From assembly GCA_014193115.1 (NCBI GenBank), contig BJHQ01000011.1, forward strand, positions 1-64,000: a stretch of DNA of 64,000 nucleotides. The letters run 5' to 3'. Shown piece by piece: positions 32,901 through 40,667 of the stretch. Position numbers and translations under genes: made by a program. This DNA comes from Planctomycetota bacterium. Lineage in GTDB: Bacteria > Planctomycetota > UBA11346. Under the pieces are notes generated by a model. That model saw nothing but the letters and a program-made list of their open reading frames with translations, was not told where the DNA came from and made no database searches. Every line of letters begins with the position of its first letter. Within the stretch, counting starts at the first letter, position 1.

Positions 32901-34547
32901 CACCGATAAAAACGCAGCGATCGAGCAGGCTTCCTGGGGGCAGCCTTCGGTCAGGCCGGCGATCAGGATGCGTGCCACCTGGGGATCGGCGGGAATGCGG
33001 GCGAGGGTCCGGCCCATCGCCGACAGCGTGTACCGTTCCGTCCCGGTGCTGCCCTGGGCCAGGGCTCCCAATTCATCGAGCAGCCCCCGCGCCTGCTCCC
33101 AAGCATGCGGGCTGGGCGGATCGAGCCACGGGAAGACCTGGGGATCGCCGAGGCCCAGGTGCAGACAGGTCAGCAAAACCCCAGCGAGATTGCTGCGCAG
33201 AATCTCTGGCGTGGTGAACTCGTCGCGCCGGGCGAGATCGTCCTCGGCGTACAACCGGATGCACACCCCAGGCGCGATGCGTCCGGCGCGGCCGGCGCGC
33301 TGGGTGGCGCTGGCTCGGCTGATCGGCTCCACCGGCAGGCGCTCGGTGCGGCTCGCCGCCTGGAAGCGCTTCTGCCGCACCAGCCCGGCGTCGACCACCG
33401 TGGTGATCCCGGGCAAGGTCAGCGAGGTCTCGGCGATGTTGGTTGCCAGAATGATCTTGCGGCCCCGGGCGGGCAGGAAGACCCGCCGCTGCTCGGTGGG
33501 ATTCAGCCGTGAAAACAGCGGTAGAATCGTCGCTGCGGGCAATTCATCGAGCCGGCGGCGGGCCTCCAGGATGTCACGTTCGGTTGGCAGGAAGACCAAG
33601 ATGTCGCCCGACCGCGGATCGTCGTGGATCTCGCGCACGGCGCGCAAGGTCGCATCGAGATACCCGACGTCGTCGTCGCCGGGCGGCTGGTGGCGGATCT
33701 CCACCGGAAACACCCGGCCTGAGACTTGGATGATCGGTGCGGTTGCCACCGGCAAGTCCGCTTGGGAATCTTCGTGGTCTTTCCCAGGTCCATTTGACGC
33801 CTTGGCGTCTTGGCGGTTCAGCCCGGTTTCTCCGAAAAACGCGGCGAAGCGCTCGGCCGCGATCGACGCCGAGGCGATCACCAGGGTCAGGTCGGGGCGG
33901 CGTTCCCTGGCGCGCTTGAGCAGGCCGAGAAGCAGGTCGATGTTGAGCGAGCGTTCGTGGGCCTCATCGACCAGGATCGCATCATAGGCCGAAAAATCGG
34001 GATCGCCGGAGGCCTCGGCCAGCAGCAGACCATCGGTCATGACCCGGATCAGGGTCTTTGGTCCCGCCCGATCGTCGAAGCGCACGCTGTGGGCGATGAC
34101 ACCGTCCGTGGCGTGGAGCTCGTCAGCGAGGCGTTCAGCGATGGCGATGGCCGCCACCCGGCGCGGTTGGGTGACCGCGATCAACCCGCGCCGTCCGTAG
34201 CCGAGTTCGAGCAGCATTTTCGGCAACTGCGTGGTCTTGCCCGATCCGGTCTCGCCGGTCAGGACCAGCAGGTTTTGCTGGCGCAGCGACGTCAGGATCT
34301 CATCCCGTCGCGCCGCCACCGGCAGCTGCTCCGGGTAGTCCAGGGTCAGCGGCGTCCGTCCGCGTTCGGCGACCTGCTCGGCCGAGGCCTCCAGGCGGGC
34401 GGCGATCTCGACCAGCAGGCGCTCGGCGCTCTGACCCCGGGCCAACCTGGCAGCTGCGGTGTCGAGCCGAGGCGCCGCCCAGGCCGCATCCGCCCGCCGG
34501 GTCTGGGGAAGCAGGCCGCGCAGGCGGCCGATTTCGTTCACTGGCAC
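29910..34547 (-). CDS. hrpA: HrpA-like DEAH-box RNA helicase with in-frame repeat insertions
   Basis: A 1545-residue helicase, about 250 longer than the E. coli HrpA of about 1300. It has Walker A GETGSGKTT (98-106), DEAH (194-197) with EAHERS, SAS in place of the usual SAT at 226-228, FLPTERDI, NIAETSLTLPG and QRAGRAGR, then the ratchet/OB region and a C-terminal DUF3418 half. It unwinds RNA and in E. coli acts on stalled ribosomes. Three stretches unlike the family interrupt it in frame: about 243-270 (R4-derived, RQDAKASN), about 631-674 (R2-derived, PSRAGG twice) and about 873-952 (R3-derived, PSRAGARRSQ, PSWRSALPG). The start is GTG. Confidence 0.93.
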   Translation of the reverse strand: MPVNEIGRLRGLLPQTRRADAAWAAPRLDTAAARLARGQSAERLLVEIAARLEASAEQVAERGRTPLTLDYPEQLPVAARRDEILTSLRQQNLLVLTGETGSGKTTQLPKMLLELGYGRRGLIAVTQPRRVAAIAIAERLADELHATDGVIAHSVRFDDRAGPKTLIRVMTDGLLLAEASGDPDFSAYDAILVDEAHERSLNIDLLLGLLKRARERRPDLTLVIASASIAAERFAAFFGETGLNRQDAKASNGPGKDHEDSQADLPVATAPIIQVSGRVFPVEIRHQPPGDDDVGYLDATLRAVREIHDDPRSGDILVFLPTERDILEARRRLDELPAATILPLFSRLNPTEQRRVFLPARGRKIILATNIAETSLTLPGITTVVDAGLVRQKRFQAASRTERLPVEPISRASATQRAGRAGRIAPGVCIRLYAEDDLARRDEFTTPEILRSNLAGVLLTCLHLGLGDPQVFPWLDPPSPHAWEQARGLLDELGALAQGSTGTERYTLSAMGRTLARIPADPQVARILIAGLTEGCPQEACSIAAFLSVQDPRVRPLGQEAKADAAHRGFAQPAGDLATILVLWDRWQAAVSASARRRLCQDLFLGERRMREWSDVRHQLWTAIREIPGNGSAPRNLAQPSRAGGEGFGEGWSPEARGKMAQPSRAGGAEPLPDQKPVHRCVLAGMLGNVLHWDPEQKAYRGAGDRLLTVHPGSALRAGDEPKNEKKSPPAPWIVACEVVETSRLFARLCAPIDPLWVELLAGDRVRRRHRDPHYHLQRRQVVVVETVLWKGLPIRDGRLVPYARIEPVAAADIFIREALCREDGVAGLAKELPVLAENRRIFLAAQRLRHRLRDGTLFIEEPSLAAAYAQRLTPDQQPEAPPSASASDSQLDPSRAGARRSQPAQPGAPHSMTQLGAPHSVRPELPATTGQPNPTQLKPSWRSALPGTHPTSAAELLAWVRHHGSGSLRITLADLVDPAIAATADQDYPELLVIGDLRLRLAWKHAPGAEDDGATLTITEDEVPRLDTLALDGAVPGWIPDQVLSWLEGAPKDLRRALIPLAESAKAIAGEVRAGLGRAAVTDLVADAVLRRTGQRFACDHADLPAWQRLRFKVTDDQGATVLISRERNQVLAQAAAAEDRLRPLRRIWDTVPHGAGRVDPASASGRGEAQLALDHTIPQAWPGDCPDGEVREGGVAGFVALARARAADGTVAARRTVYAHASAAAAWHADGLEAALEAALSQDLSGIAGAATGSALSTCNTVLGIAPGAARRQLALAAALEIEPGAVRSAEAFSRWLDKARPAAVHAGRVADQLLIDLTRVVAELKKRLGQGAKALAQAAIQRDLRDELDRLLGPGWAMRRPFSASQRLPAAVTALGKRLDLAGKDHVAAQRLHQRSQEWQGFIDDAEGAGDPRLIDVCSERRRWRALHGLHLACLAALGEGRNSGGGHASGGQAEAQLRGDSLALAKRLGLARERIANLRDRLLGAQTVAERLVAGGKSAAKRLLADANRHLASWPDLTLGADLDAQQAVIETVLYRISCLR
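31705..31864. repeat. R3 repeats inside the helicase gene
   Basis: CCTGGGAGCGCCGAGCGCC followed by AGCTCGGC at 31705-31731 and again at 31839-31864, with related GGAGTGCGGCGCTCC units between. They encode the helicase insertion at about residues 873-952 and keep its frame. Confidence 0.8.
32531..32650. repeat. R2 repeats inside the helicase gene
   Basis: One copy with the hairpin halves GGGATGGC and GCCATTTTCCCCCGTGCC (near 32555-32590) and a second partial copy at about 32610-32650. They match the hairpins at 4226-4379 in reverse orientation and encode residues about 631-674 of the helicase. Confidence 0.7.
33794..33819. repeat. R4 repeat inside the helicase gene
   Basis: TTGACGCCTTGGCGTCTTGG followed by CGGTTC is the reverse of the R4 sequence. 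It encodes the RQDAKASN insertion between helicase motif III and the rest of domain 1. Confidence 0.7.
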
Positions 34548-34568
34548 CAGTCAGCCCAGGAAAAAGAT

Positions 34569-35543
34569 TCAGAAATCCCGGGCGACGATGAAATCAGCCA
34601 GGTTTTCCAGGCGATCCCTGGCGGCTCCGGCAGGCAGCGCGGCCAGGTGGCGCTTGGCTTCGGCGATCTCGTTCCGTGCGGTGGCCAGGGCGCTGGCGAC
34701 GCCGCCTCGGGCGAGGACCTCGGCGCGGGCGGCGGCGACGCCGCTGGCATCGGTCACCGACAGCAGCCGGCGCGACACCGCGGCCTGCTCAGCAGGCGGC
34801 GCCGCGGCGACCGCGCGCAGGATCGGCAGGGTCACCCGGCCGCGTTCCAGGTCGGTCGACAGGCTCTTGCCGACTTTTTCCGGATCGCCGTTGAATTCCA
34901 GGCAATCATCGACGATTTGGAATGCGATGCCGCAGCCGCGGCCGAACTGCGCGGCGGCCTCGCGCTGGATCGTCGTGCCGGTGGCGGCGCCGAATTCTGC
35001 AGCCAGCGCGGTGAGCACTGCGGTTTTGGCGTCGATGATCCGCCGGTATTCGGCCTCGTCGACGGTGGCATCGCGAGCGGCTATCTGCTGGTGCAACTCG
35101 CCGGCGCAGATCACGTTGGTGGTTGCCGTCAGGCGGTCGAGCAGCCGGACCTCGCGGTCATAGGACTCGTCGAGCCGGGCGACCAGGGCGAAGGCCCGGG
35201 TATAGAAATAGTCGCCGAGCAGGATCGCGGTGGTGTTGCCAAAGCGCAGGTGGGCGACGGTGGCGCCGCGGCGCTGCTCGGCGTCATCGATCAGGTCATC
35301 GTGGATCAGCGTGGCGGCGTGGATCAATTCCAGCGCAGCTCCCAGGCGATGGTGCACCGGGCGGACGCCGCCGAGGCATTCCGCCACCAGCAGCACCAGG
35401 GTCGGGCGCAGCATCTTGCCATGGAACCGTCCGAGGTCGGCGATCAGCCCGGTGACCCGCGGCTCATCGCTCGCCAGGGCCTCGGCCATCACCGCCTCCA
35501 CCGCCGCCAGATGCGGCCGGAGGGCGGCGAGGGTATCGATCAT
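34569..35543 (-). CDS. Long-chain polyprenyl diphosphate synthase
   Basis: A 324-residue trans-prenyltransferase. The first aspartate-rich motif is DDLIDD (82-87) and the second is DDCLEFNGD (212-220). Small residues (Ala77, Thr78) at positions -5 and -4 before the first motif leave a deep product pocket, which points to a C30-C50 product such as a quinone side chain rather than GPP/FPP (inference from the known chain-length rule). Its ATG overlaps the stop codon of the upstream HTH-receiver gene as ATGA, so translation is coupled. Confidence 0.92.
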   Translation of the reverse strand: MIDTLAALRPHLAAVEAVMAEALASDEPRVTGLIADLGRFHGKMLRPTLVLLVAECLGGVRPVHHRLGAALELIHAATLIHDDLIDDAEQRRGATVAHLRFGNTTAILLGDYFYTRAFALVARLDESYDREVRLLDRLTATTNVICAGELHQQIAARDATVDEAEYRRIIDAKTAVLTALAAEFGAATGTTIQREAAAQFGRGCGIAFQIVDDCLEFNGDPEKVGKSLSTDLERGRVTLPILRAVAAAPPAEQAAVSRRLLSVTDASGVAAARAEVLARGGVASALATARNEIAEAKRHLAALPAGAARDRLENLADFIVARDF

Positions 35544-36187
35544 CGGAGAGCGTTGACCTCGACCACCGGAGCTGGGGCTGGGGCGCGGTTGAGGTTCTTG
35601 GCGATCTCTTGCAGGGTCCGGCCGAGGGATTCGACCCCCACCGGTTTGCGCACGCAGGCGACGATCTGGGGATTGAGCCGGGCCAGCTCTTCGACCCGAT
35701 CGAAGGGTTCATATGCGGACACGACCACGACCCGGCTATCCGCCAGTTCAGGCCGGCGGAGCAGCTCTTGGAGCACGGCGAAACCGTCCATGCCGGGCAT
35801 CATGATGTCGAGCAGCAGGATTTGCGGCTTCAGCGTGCCAACAGCGATGCAGGTATCGACCCCGTTGATCGCTTCGTGGACCGCCGAATCAGGCAGGTAG
35901 CGTTCGGTGACCTTGCGCAGGAGCAGGACGACATCGGGATGGTCATCGGCGATCAGGACGTTGACCCGGTTGACCGCCGCACGCCGTGACGCGGTCGCCG
36001 CGCCGACGTCGGGGATGCCGAAAGACCGGCAGAATTCGTCGAGATCCGGCGGTCTGACCCGGAAATGGCCGCTCGGCAGGCTATAGGCCTTGAGGTGTCC
36101 ACCGATGATCCACCGGTAGACGGTCGTGCGGCTGACGTTGCAGCGCTTGGCGACCTTGCCGAGGCTGAGATGCTCTTCCGTGGTCAT
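35540..36187 (-). CDS. Response regulator with N-terminal excisionase-type HTH and C-terminal receiver domain
   Basis: A 215-residue regulator. Residues 6-57 form a MerR/excisionase-like DNA-binding domain (SLGKVAKRCNVSRTTVYRWI, ending RPPDLDEF). Residues 75-195 form a CheY-like receiver: acidic pair Asp81-Asp82, phospho-acceptor Asp127 in LLLDIMMPGMDG, Ser157 and Lys181. The order DNA-binding then receiver is the reverse of most response regulators. GCAGGA upstream supports the start. No histidine kinase is close by. It is the first gene of a two-gene unit with the prenyl synthase, overlapping by 4 bp. Confidence 0.9.
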   Translation of the reverse strand: MTTEEHLSLGKVAKRCNVSRTTVYRWIIGGHLKAYSLPSGHFRVRPPDLDEFCRSFGIPDVGAATASRRAAVNRVNVLIADDHPDVVLLLRKVTERYLPDSAVHEAINGVDTCIAVGTLKPQILLLDIMMPGMDGFAVLQELLRRPELADSRVVVVSAYEPFDRVEELARLNPQIVACVRKPVGVESLGRTLQEIAKNLNRAPAPAPVVEVNALR

Positions 36188-36283
36188 GAGTCCTGCATTG
36201 CCTGACGTGGATCGCCCGCTTGTACCGACCGACCTGACCGCGGCAAGCGCATCGAACGAGAGGAATTGCCGCAGGAGTGACCG

Positions 36284-37384
36284 GTGCGCATCCTGATCGT
36301 CAGGCCCGGTGCGTTTGGCGACATCGTCCACACCCTGCCCCTCGCGATGGATCTGACCGTTGCCGGGCATGAGGTCGGCTGGTTGGCCGAGGATCGCTGG
36401 AGCTGCCTGCTCGAGGGATCGCCGTCAGTGGCCCGGGTCCATCGCCTGGATCGGGCCGGGCTGCGTGGCCGCCGCGGGCTCGGCGGGCGATTGGCCGCCC
36501 TGGCCTCGATCCGGCGCCAGCTGCGCGGTTCCTATGACGCCGTCATCGACGCCCAGGGGCTGGCGAAATCCTCTCTGTTTTCCTTGTTGTCGGGAGCTCC
36601 GATCCGGGTCGGTCACGCCTGGCCACGGGCCAGGGAATGCAGCTCACTGGTCCCTGCCCGGCGAGCTCCAGCCGTCGCCACCCATGTCATCGATCAACAG
36701 CGCGCCCTGGCGCTGCCGCTCGGCGTGCGCGCTGCTGGTGGCTGGCGGTTCGCGCTGCCACGGTGGAACCACGAGCACGCCTGGGCGAAAGCATGGATGG
36801 CGGAACGCGGGCTGGTCCGCCCGTGGTTGCTCAATGTTGGTGCCGGCTGGCCGACCAAGGTCTGGCCCGAGGAGCGCCAGCTCCAATTCGCGTCCCGCCT
36901 CGCCGCTCAGCAGGTCCCCCTGGTCGTCGCCTGGGGCAGTCCGGCGGAGCGGATCGTGGCCGAGCGAATCGCGGTCTGCCACGGCGTCCTTGCTCCGCCC
37001 ACCACCATTCCGCAGCTTGCCGGGCTGCTGGCCCAAGGGGCGGTGGTGGTCAGCGGCGACACCGGACCGCTCCACCTCGCCCATGCCCTGGGCACGCCGA
37101 CCATCGGTCTGTTCGGGCCAGTGCCGGCAGAACGCAACGGCCCACGCGGCACATCTGCGATCAATCTGCAAGCGCCCGGGGCTGCCTGGGAACGCCGCGA
37201 CCTGAGCAAGGTTGCCATGGGCGCCATCACTGCGGAGCAGGTTATCGCTGCGGCGCAGCAGGTCATCGCTGCTGCCGATCAGGTCGTCGCGCGACCTGGC
37301 CTAACAGCGCGACCTGGCCAAGCGGCGCGACTGGGCAAAGCAGCGCGATTTGGCCAAACCAGCAGCGGACCGGATCTGGTCTGA
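36284..37384 (+). CDS. Glycosyltransferase family 9 (heptosyltransferase-like)
   Basis: A 366-residue GT-B enzyme. The start is GTG with GCAGGAG upstream. MRILIVRPGAFGDIVHTLP is the classic N-terminal signature; the donor domain has SGDTGPLHLAHALGTPTIGLFGP. GT9 enzymes add heptose or other sugars to the LPS core. The last 45 residues are an unusual tail of Ala/Val repeats and then four copies of an 18-bp repeat, outside the family fold. It is followed 3 bp later by a phospholipase D-type gene. Confidence 0.9.
   Translation: MRILIVRPGAFGDIVHTLPLAMDLTVAGHEVGWLAEDRWSCLLEGSPSVARVHRLDRAGLRGRRGLGGRLAALASIRRQLRGSYDAVIDAQGLAKSSLFSLLSGAPIRVGHAWPRARECSSLVPARRAPAVATHVIDQQRALALPLGVRAAGGWRFALPRWNHEHAWAKAWMAERGLVRPWLLNVGAGWPTKVWPEERQLQFASRLAAQQVPLVVAWGSPAERIVAERIAVCHGVLAPPTTIPQLAGLLAQGAVVVSGDTGPLHLAHALGTPTIGLFGPVPAERNGPRGTSAINLQAPGAAWERRDLSKVAMGAITAEQVIAAAQQVIAAADQVVARPGLTARPGQAARLGKAARFGQTSSGPDLV
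37289..37360 (+). repeat. Four 18-bp tandem repeats in the glycosyltransferase tail
   Basis: Units at 37289-37306, 37307-37324, 37325-37342 and 37343-37360, consensus GCGCGACCTGGCCAAGCG with drift in the last two. They translate as about six residues each (ARPGLT, ARPGQA, ARLGKA, ARFGQT) and extend the protein after its conserved fold. Confidence 0.8.
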
Positions 37385-37387
37385 CCC

Positions 37388-37969
37388 ATGGGGCTGCCGC
37401 TGCAACCCGACCTGCATCCCGCGCCGCCGTGGTGGTGGCGGATGGTGACCCTGCTGGTTGTGACGTTGGCGGTGCTGGTGGCCGCGATCCTCGCTGGGCC
37501 CCAGCGCGCCGCAGTGTTGGTGGTCGGAGTCGATGCTGATGCGGCGCCCTATGCCGTGGTCGCCACCGAACGCATCCGTTCCGCCCGCACACGCCTCGAC
37601 CTGGTGATGTTCGCCGCCTGGATGGACGGCGATCGGCCCCACCCGTTGGCGGTGGAGCTGGCTGCTGCGGCCAGCCGTGGCGTCGCAGTGACGGTCTGCC
37701 TTGACTTCGATGGCAAGGATACTGACGACCGCAATGCGCCGCTGGCGTCGTGGATGGCGGCACACGGCATCACCCTGATCCGCGACGAACCCGACCGCCG
37801 CACCCATGCCAAAGTGCTGGTCTGCGACCGGCGCTGGGTGCTGCTCGGCAGCCACAACTGGACCCGCACCGGAGTCCACGCCAATCGCGAGTTGGCGGTT
37901 TTGCTCGACGATCCGGAAAAAGCTGAGGAAATCCTGGCCTGGTGCGCCCGGATTCCCGGCTGGAAGTGA
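37388..37969 (+). CDS. Single-HKD phospholipase D-like membrane protein
   Basis: A 193-residue protein with one membrane helix (about 20-38). The catalytic motif is THAKVLVCDRRWVLLGSHNWT with His140, Lys142 and Asp147 (HxKx4D). Only one HKD motif is present, so it should work as a dimer, like Nuc-type nucleases and mitochondrial PLD. Its 193-residue length fits that group. A role in lipid or nucleic acid hydrolysis at the outer face of the membrane is possible. It starts 3 bp after the glycosyltransferase stop and is likely co-transcribed. Confidence 0.85.
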   Translation: MGLPLQPDLHPAPPWWWRMVTLLVVTLAVLVAAILAGPQRAAVLVVGVDADAAPYAVVATERIRSARTRLDLVMFAAWMDGDRPHPLAVELAAAASRGVAVTVCLDFDGKDTDDRNAPLASWMAAHGITLIRDEPDRRTHAKVLVCDRRWVLLGSHNWTRTGVHANRELAVLLDDPEKAEEILAWCARIPGWK

Positions 37970-37972
37970 CCG

Positions 37973-38062
37973 CCTGGGAGCGCCGAGCGCCCTGGGAGCG
38001 CAGGCTTCAGCCTGCACGCGCCACCAGTGGCGACCCGGCAGGCTGAAGCTTGCGCTCCCAGG
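37973..38062. repeat. R3-family block with long inverted repeat
   Basis: GGGAGCGCCGAGCGCC near the left edge, then CCTGGGAGCGCAGGCTTCAG and CCTGC (37991-38015), mirrored by GCAGGCTGAAGC and TTGCGCTCCCAGG (38037-38062). The two arms could pair over about 24 bp with one or two mismatches. It lies between the phospholipase D gene and the cysteine desulfurase gene. Confidence 0.75.
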
Positions 38063-38121
38063 GATCTCCCGAGCCTCCTCGCGACTGGTCATTTCGCTGG
38101 TCCTCCGATACTGCATCCACC

Positions 38122-39300
38122 GTGCCTGATGCCGATGGCTGGATCGATGCCGACCACAACGCCACCACCCCGTGCTTGCCCGAGGTGGTCGAAGCGGTGG
38201 TGCGCTGCCTGCGCGATGACACGGCGAATCCGGGCAACCGCAGCCATCCCGCCGGCCGCCGGGCCCAGGCCATCGTCGACGCCGGCCGGGCCGAGGTCGC
38301 CGCCCTGATCGGCGCTGATCCGGCCGAGATCATCTTCACCAGCGGCGCCACCGAAGCCTGCAACCTCGCGATCCTCGGCGTTGCCGAACGTGCTATCACC
38401 CAGCGCCCAGGCTTCGTCGCTCCGGCCACCGAGCACAGTGCGGTGTTGGAGCCGATCCGCCGCCTGTCCGATCATGGCGCAGCGGTGCGCGTCTTGCCGG
38501 TGGACGCTGCCGGGCAGGTGACGGCGGAGCGCTTTGCCGCGGCGCTCGACGACCGTACCGCCCTGGCCGCGGCCATGCTGGTGAACAATGAGACCGGCCT
38601 GATCCATCCCATCGCCGATTTCGCCGCGCTGTGCAAACAGCACGGTGCCTTGCTGCTCTGCGACGCGACCCAGGCCCCCGGCCGGTTGGCAATCGACGTG
38701 GGCCGCTTGGGCTGCGATCTGCTGACCTTGTCGGCGCACAAATTGTACGGTCCCAAGGGCATCGGCGCGCTGTGGCTGCGTCGCGGGTTGGCGCTGTCAC
38801 CGCAAATCGTCGGTGGCGGTCAGGAACGCGGGATGCGCTCCGGAACGCCGAATGTGCCGGGAATCACCGGATTCGCGGTGGCGGCGCGGCTCGCCCGGGA
38901 GCAGCTCGCGTCGCGACAGGCCAGGCTGGCGCAACTCACCCACCGTCTGGAAGCACGCTTGCTGGCCGCACTTCCCGGCCTGCGCATCCATGCCGCCGAC
39001 GCCGAACGCGCTCCAGGAACGACGATGATCTCCCTTCCTGGACTGCCGCGGGGCTGGCTGACCGGATTGCAGCGCACCCGCGCCTCCGGCGGTTCTGCTT
39101 GCCAGCAATCCACCGGCCGGCCGAGCCATGTGCTGCTCGCCCTCGGCCTGAGCGAAGCCGACGCCGGCAATAGCCTACGCCTGGGGCTCGGTATTCAGCA
39201 GAGCGAGGCAGACGTGGAGGCGATCGCCGCCGATGTAACCAGGGCCGCGCTGGCGCTCAGGGGGAGTGATCGAACCGGCGGCGGCACAAGGAAAAAATGA
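38122..39300 (+). CDS. Cysteine desulfurase (NifS/IscS family)
   Basis: A 392-residue class V PLP enzyme that takes sulfur from cysteine for Fe-S clusters or tRNA thiolation. WIDADHNATTP at 7-17 marks the true N-terminus, so GTG 38122 is chosen; a TTG at 38050 would add residues from the repeat upstream. Other sites are EHSAV (His105), Asp181, Gln184, SAHKLYGPKG with the PLP-binding Lys207, and Cys327 in ASGGSACQQ as sulfur acceptor. The short loop after Cys327 places it with the longer NifS/IscS-type active site. There is no IscU nearby. Confidence 0.93.
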   Translation: MPDADGWIDADHNATTPCLPEVVEAVVRCLRDDTANPGNRSHPAGRRAQAIVDAGRAEVAALIGADPAEIIFTSGATEACNLAILGVAERAITQRPGFVAPATEHSAVLEPIRRLSDHGAAVRVLPVDAAGQVTAERFAAALDDRTALAAAMLVNNETGLIHPIADFAALCKQHGALLLCDATQAPGRLAIDVGRLGCDLLTLSAHKLYGPKGIGALWLRRGLALSPQIVGGGQERGMRSGTPNVPGITGFAVAARLAREQLASRQARLAQLTHRLEARLLAALPGLRIHAADAERAPGTTMISLPGLPRGWLTGLQRTRASGGSACQQSTGRPSHVLLALGLSEADAGNSLRLGLGIQQSEADVEAIAADVTRAALALRGSDRTGGGTRKK

Positions 39301-39365
39301 GGCGATGCGGCGTTGGCGATACAGCTCACAAGTCAGCGCGCTTCTGCCTTTCGCAATGGCCGCTC

Positions 39366-39550
39366 AGGGCGCGCGTAACCGCAAGGTACCCGTTTCGGAG
39401 CGGCGATGCCCTCATCGCCGGTGCGACGCTGGTGCATGTGGCGGCTCGGTGGCCAATGGATTGGAGACTGGGATGGCTCCGCGACTCCGAGCCATTCCGG
39501 TGATGGGCATCGCCGCACCGGATCCGAGCAATTTTCCTGTGCGAGCCCAA
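39366..39550 (+). repeat. R1 element, copy D
   Basis: The 316-bp gap 39301-39616 has no gene. It carries an R1 copy: CGTTTCGGAGCGGCGATGCC, then CTCATCGCCGG, GGATGGCTCCGCGACTCCGA, GGGCATCGCCGC and the right end TGTGCGAGCCCA. The left terminal inverted repeat is damaged. It is between the ends of two convergent genes. Confidence 0.75.
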
Positions 39551-39616
39551 ACAACAGGGGACCTGCAAAGGCGCCGTCTGATGGCGGCTTGCTGGCTCCC
39601 AAGTCACCTGCGGAGG

Positions 39617-40054
39617 TCAGTGCTGTTCCAGCGCAGCGATCTTATCCAGCCGGCGCTGGTGGCGCTCTTCGAAGGGCTCCGCCAGCCAGGTCTGGACGCA
39701 GGACCAGGCGGTGGCCAGCTCGATGACCCGGGCGCCCATGGCCAGGGCTTGGGCGCGATTGTGGGCGGCGGCGAGCCGGGCGGTCTCCACCGAATGGACC
39801 AGGGCGCAGCGGATGCCAGTCATTTTATTTGCTGCGATCGACATGCCGATGCCAGTGCCGCAGATCAGCACGGCCCGGTCGCACTCGCCTGACTGGACCA
39901 ATCTGCACGCGGCTTGGGCGAAGTCTGGGTAATCGCACGACGCCGTGCTGTCGGTGCCGCAGTCGGTGACCTGATGGCCGGCGCCGCGCAACAGGTCGCG
40001 CAGGCGCTCCTTGTAGCTCAAGGCGGCGTGGTCGCAGGCGATGGCTAGGCGCAT
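39617..40054 (-). CDS. rpiB: Ribose 5-phosphate isomerase B (RpiB/LacAB family)
   Basis: A 145-residue sugar-phosphate isomerase that interconverts ribose and ribulose 5-phosphates. Family features are IACDHAALSYKE at the N-terminus, DYPDFA, the catalytic Cys65 in LICGTGIGMSIAANK, and HNRAQALAMGARV. The Met chosen starts the first strand directly. It stands alone on the minus strand; the 240-bp region to the right is the likely control region shared with a small divergent gene. Confidence 0.93.
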   Translation of the reverse strand: MRLAIACDHAALSYKERLRDLLRGAGHQVTDCGTDSTASCDYPDFAQAACRLVQSGECDRAVLICGTGIGMSIAANKMTGIRCALVHSVETARLAAAHNRAQALAMGARVIELATAWSCVQTWLAEPFEERHQRRLDKIAALEQH

Positions 40055-40135
40055 GACTGCACCCTGGCTTTGGCCAGTCCGGGGCAATGGAGCTGGGCTT
40101 CTATGATGATGGTGAAAAGTACAATGAATTCTTCG

Positions 40136-40160
40136 TTGACAAAGTATTTTCCGTTATAAC
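40136..40160 (+). promoter_or_regulatory. Promoter-like AT-rich segment
   Basis: TTGACA (40136-40141) and TATAAC (40155-40160) stand in one of the few AT-rich spots of the window, between rpiB and the small divergent gene. The 13-bp spacing is shorter than the usual 16-18 for sigma-70, so this is only a suggestion. Confidence 0.25.
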
Positions 40161-40294
40161 GTAAATCCACCATCACGGGCCGATCAGATCCGAGCCAGGC
40201 CCGAGGAGCACCTCCATGTCGTGTCGAAGGTTCGTCCTCATCCGTCCGCCCGTTTGACGGAGTCTCCTCCGTCGCCTCCGACCCAGGTCGTCAC

Positions 40295-40612
40295 ATGCCC
40301 GTTTCCATTACCTCCGACGATTTCCGCCATCTTCACCGCGCTGATGGCATTCCTGTTCCCGTGATCGCGACGTACGGCGGCCTGCTCGCGGTCCTGGATG
40401 GTGCCCCCATCCCGAGCGAGGTCATAACCGTTCCCAGCGGAACACCGGTGATCGTCCTGGATGATGCCGCGACCGTGCTGCGGATAGCGATCACCCGAGG
40501 CGAGCATCGCTGCCACCAAGGTTGGGTTCCGGCGGTCTGGGCGCTTGGGAAGGATCAAGCGCTTTCCACCATCCCCAACCCGCGCACCAAGCGTCTGGTC
40601 CAAGCCGCTTGA
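40295..40612 (+). CDS. Small hypothetical protein
   Basis: A 105-residue reading frame starting MPVSITSDDFRHLHRADG after ACCCAGGT. The protein has ordered strand-rich content (PVPVIATYGGLLAVLDGA, ITVPSGTPVIVLDDA) suggesting a small beta barrel, and ends with charged residues (PNPRTKRLVQ). I recognise no family. Position after an AT-rich control region and even codon use support it. It converges with the aldo/keto reductase gene. Confidence 0.5.
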   Translation: MPVSITSDDFRHLHRADGIPVPVIATYGGLLAVLDGAPIPSEVITVPSGTPVIVLDDAATVLRIAITRGEHRCHQGWVPAVWALGKDQALSTIPNPRTKRLVQAA

Positions 40613-40667
40613 ACCGGATGATGTCGGAATGCAATTCCACTCCGCAGCGGATAGATCGGGGCCGGTT

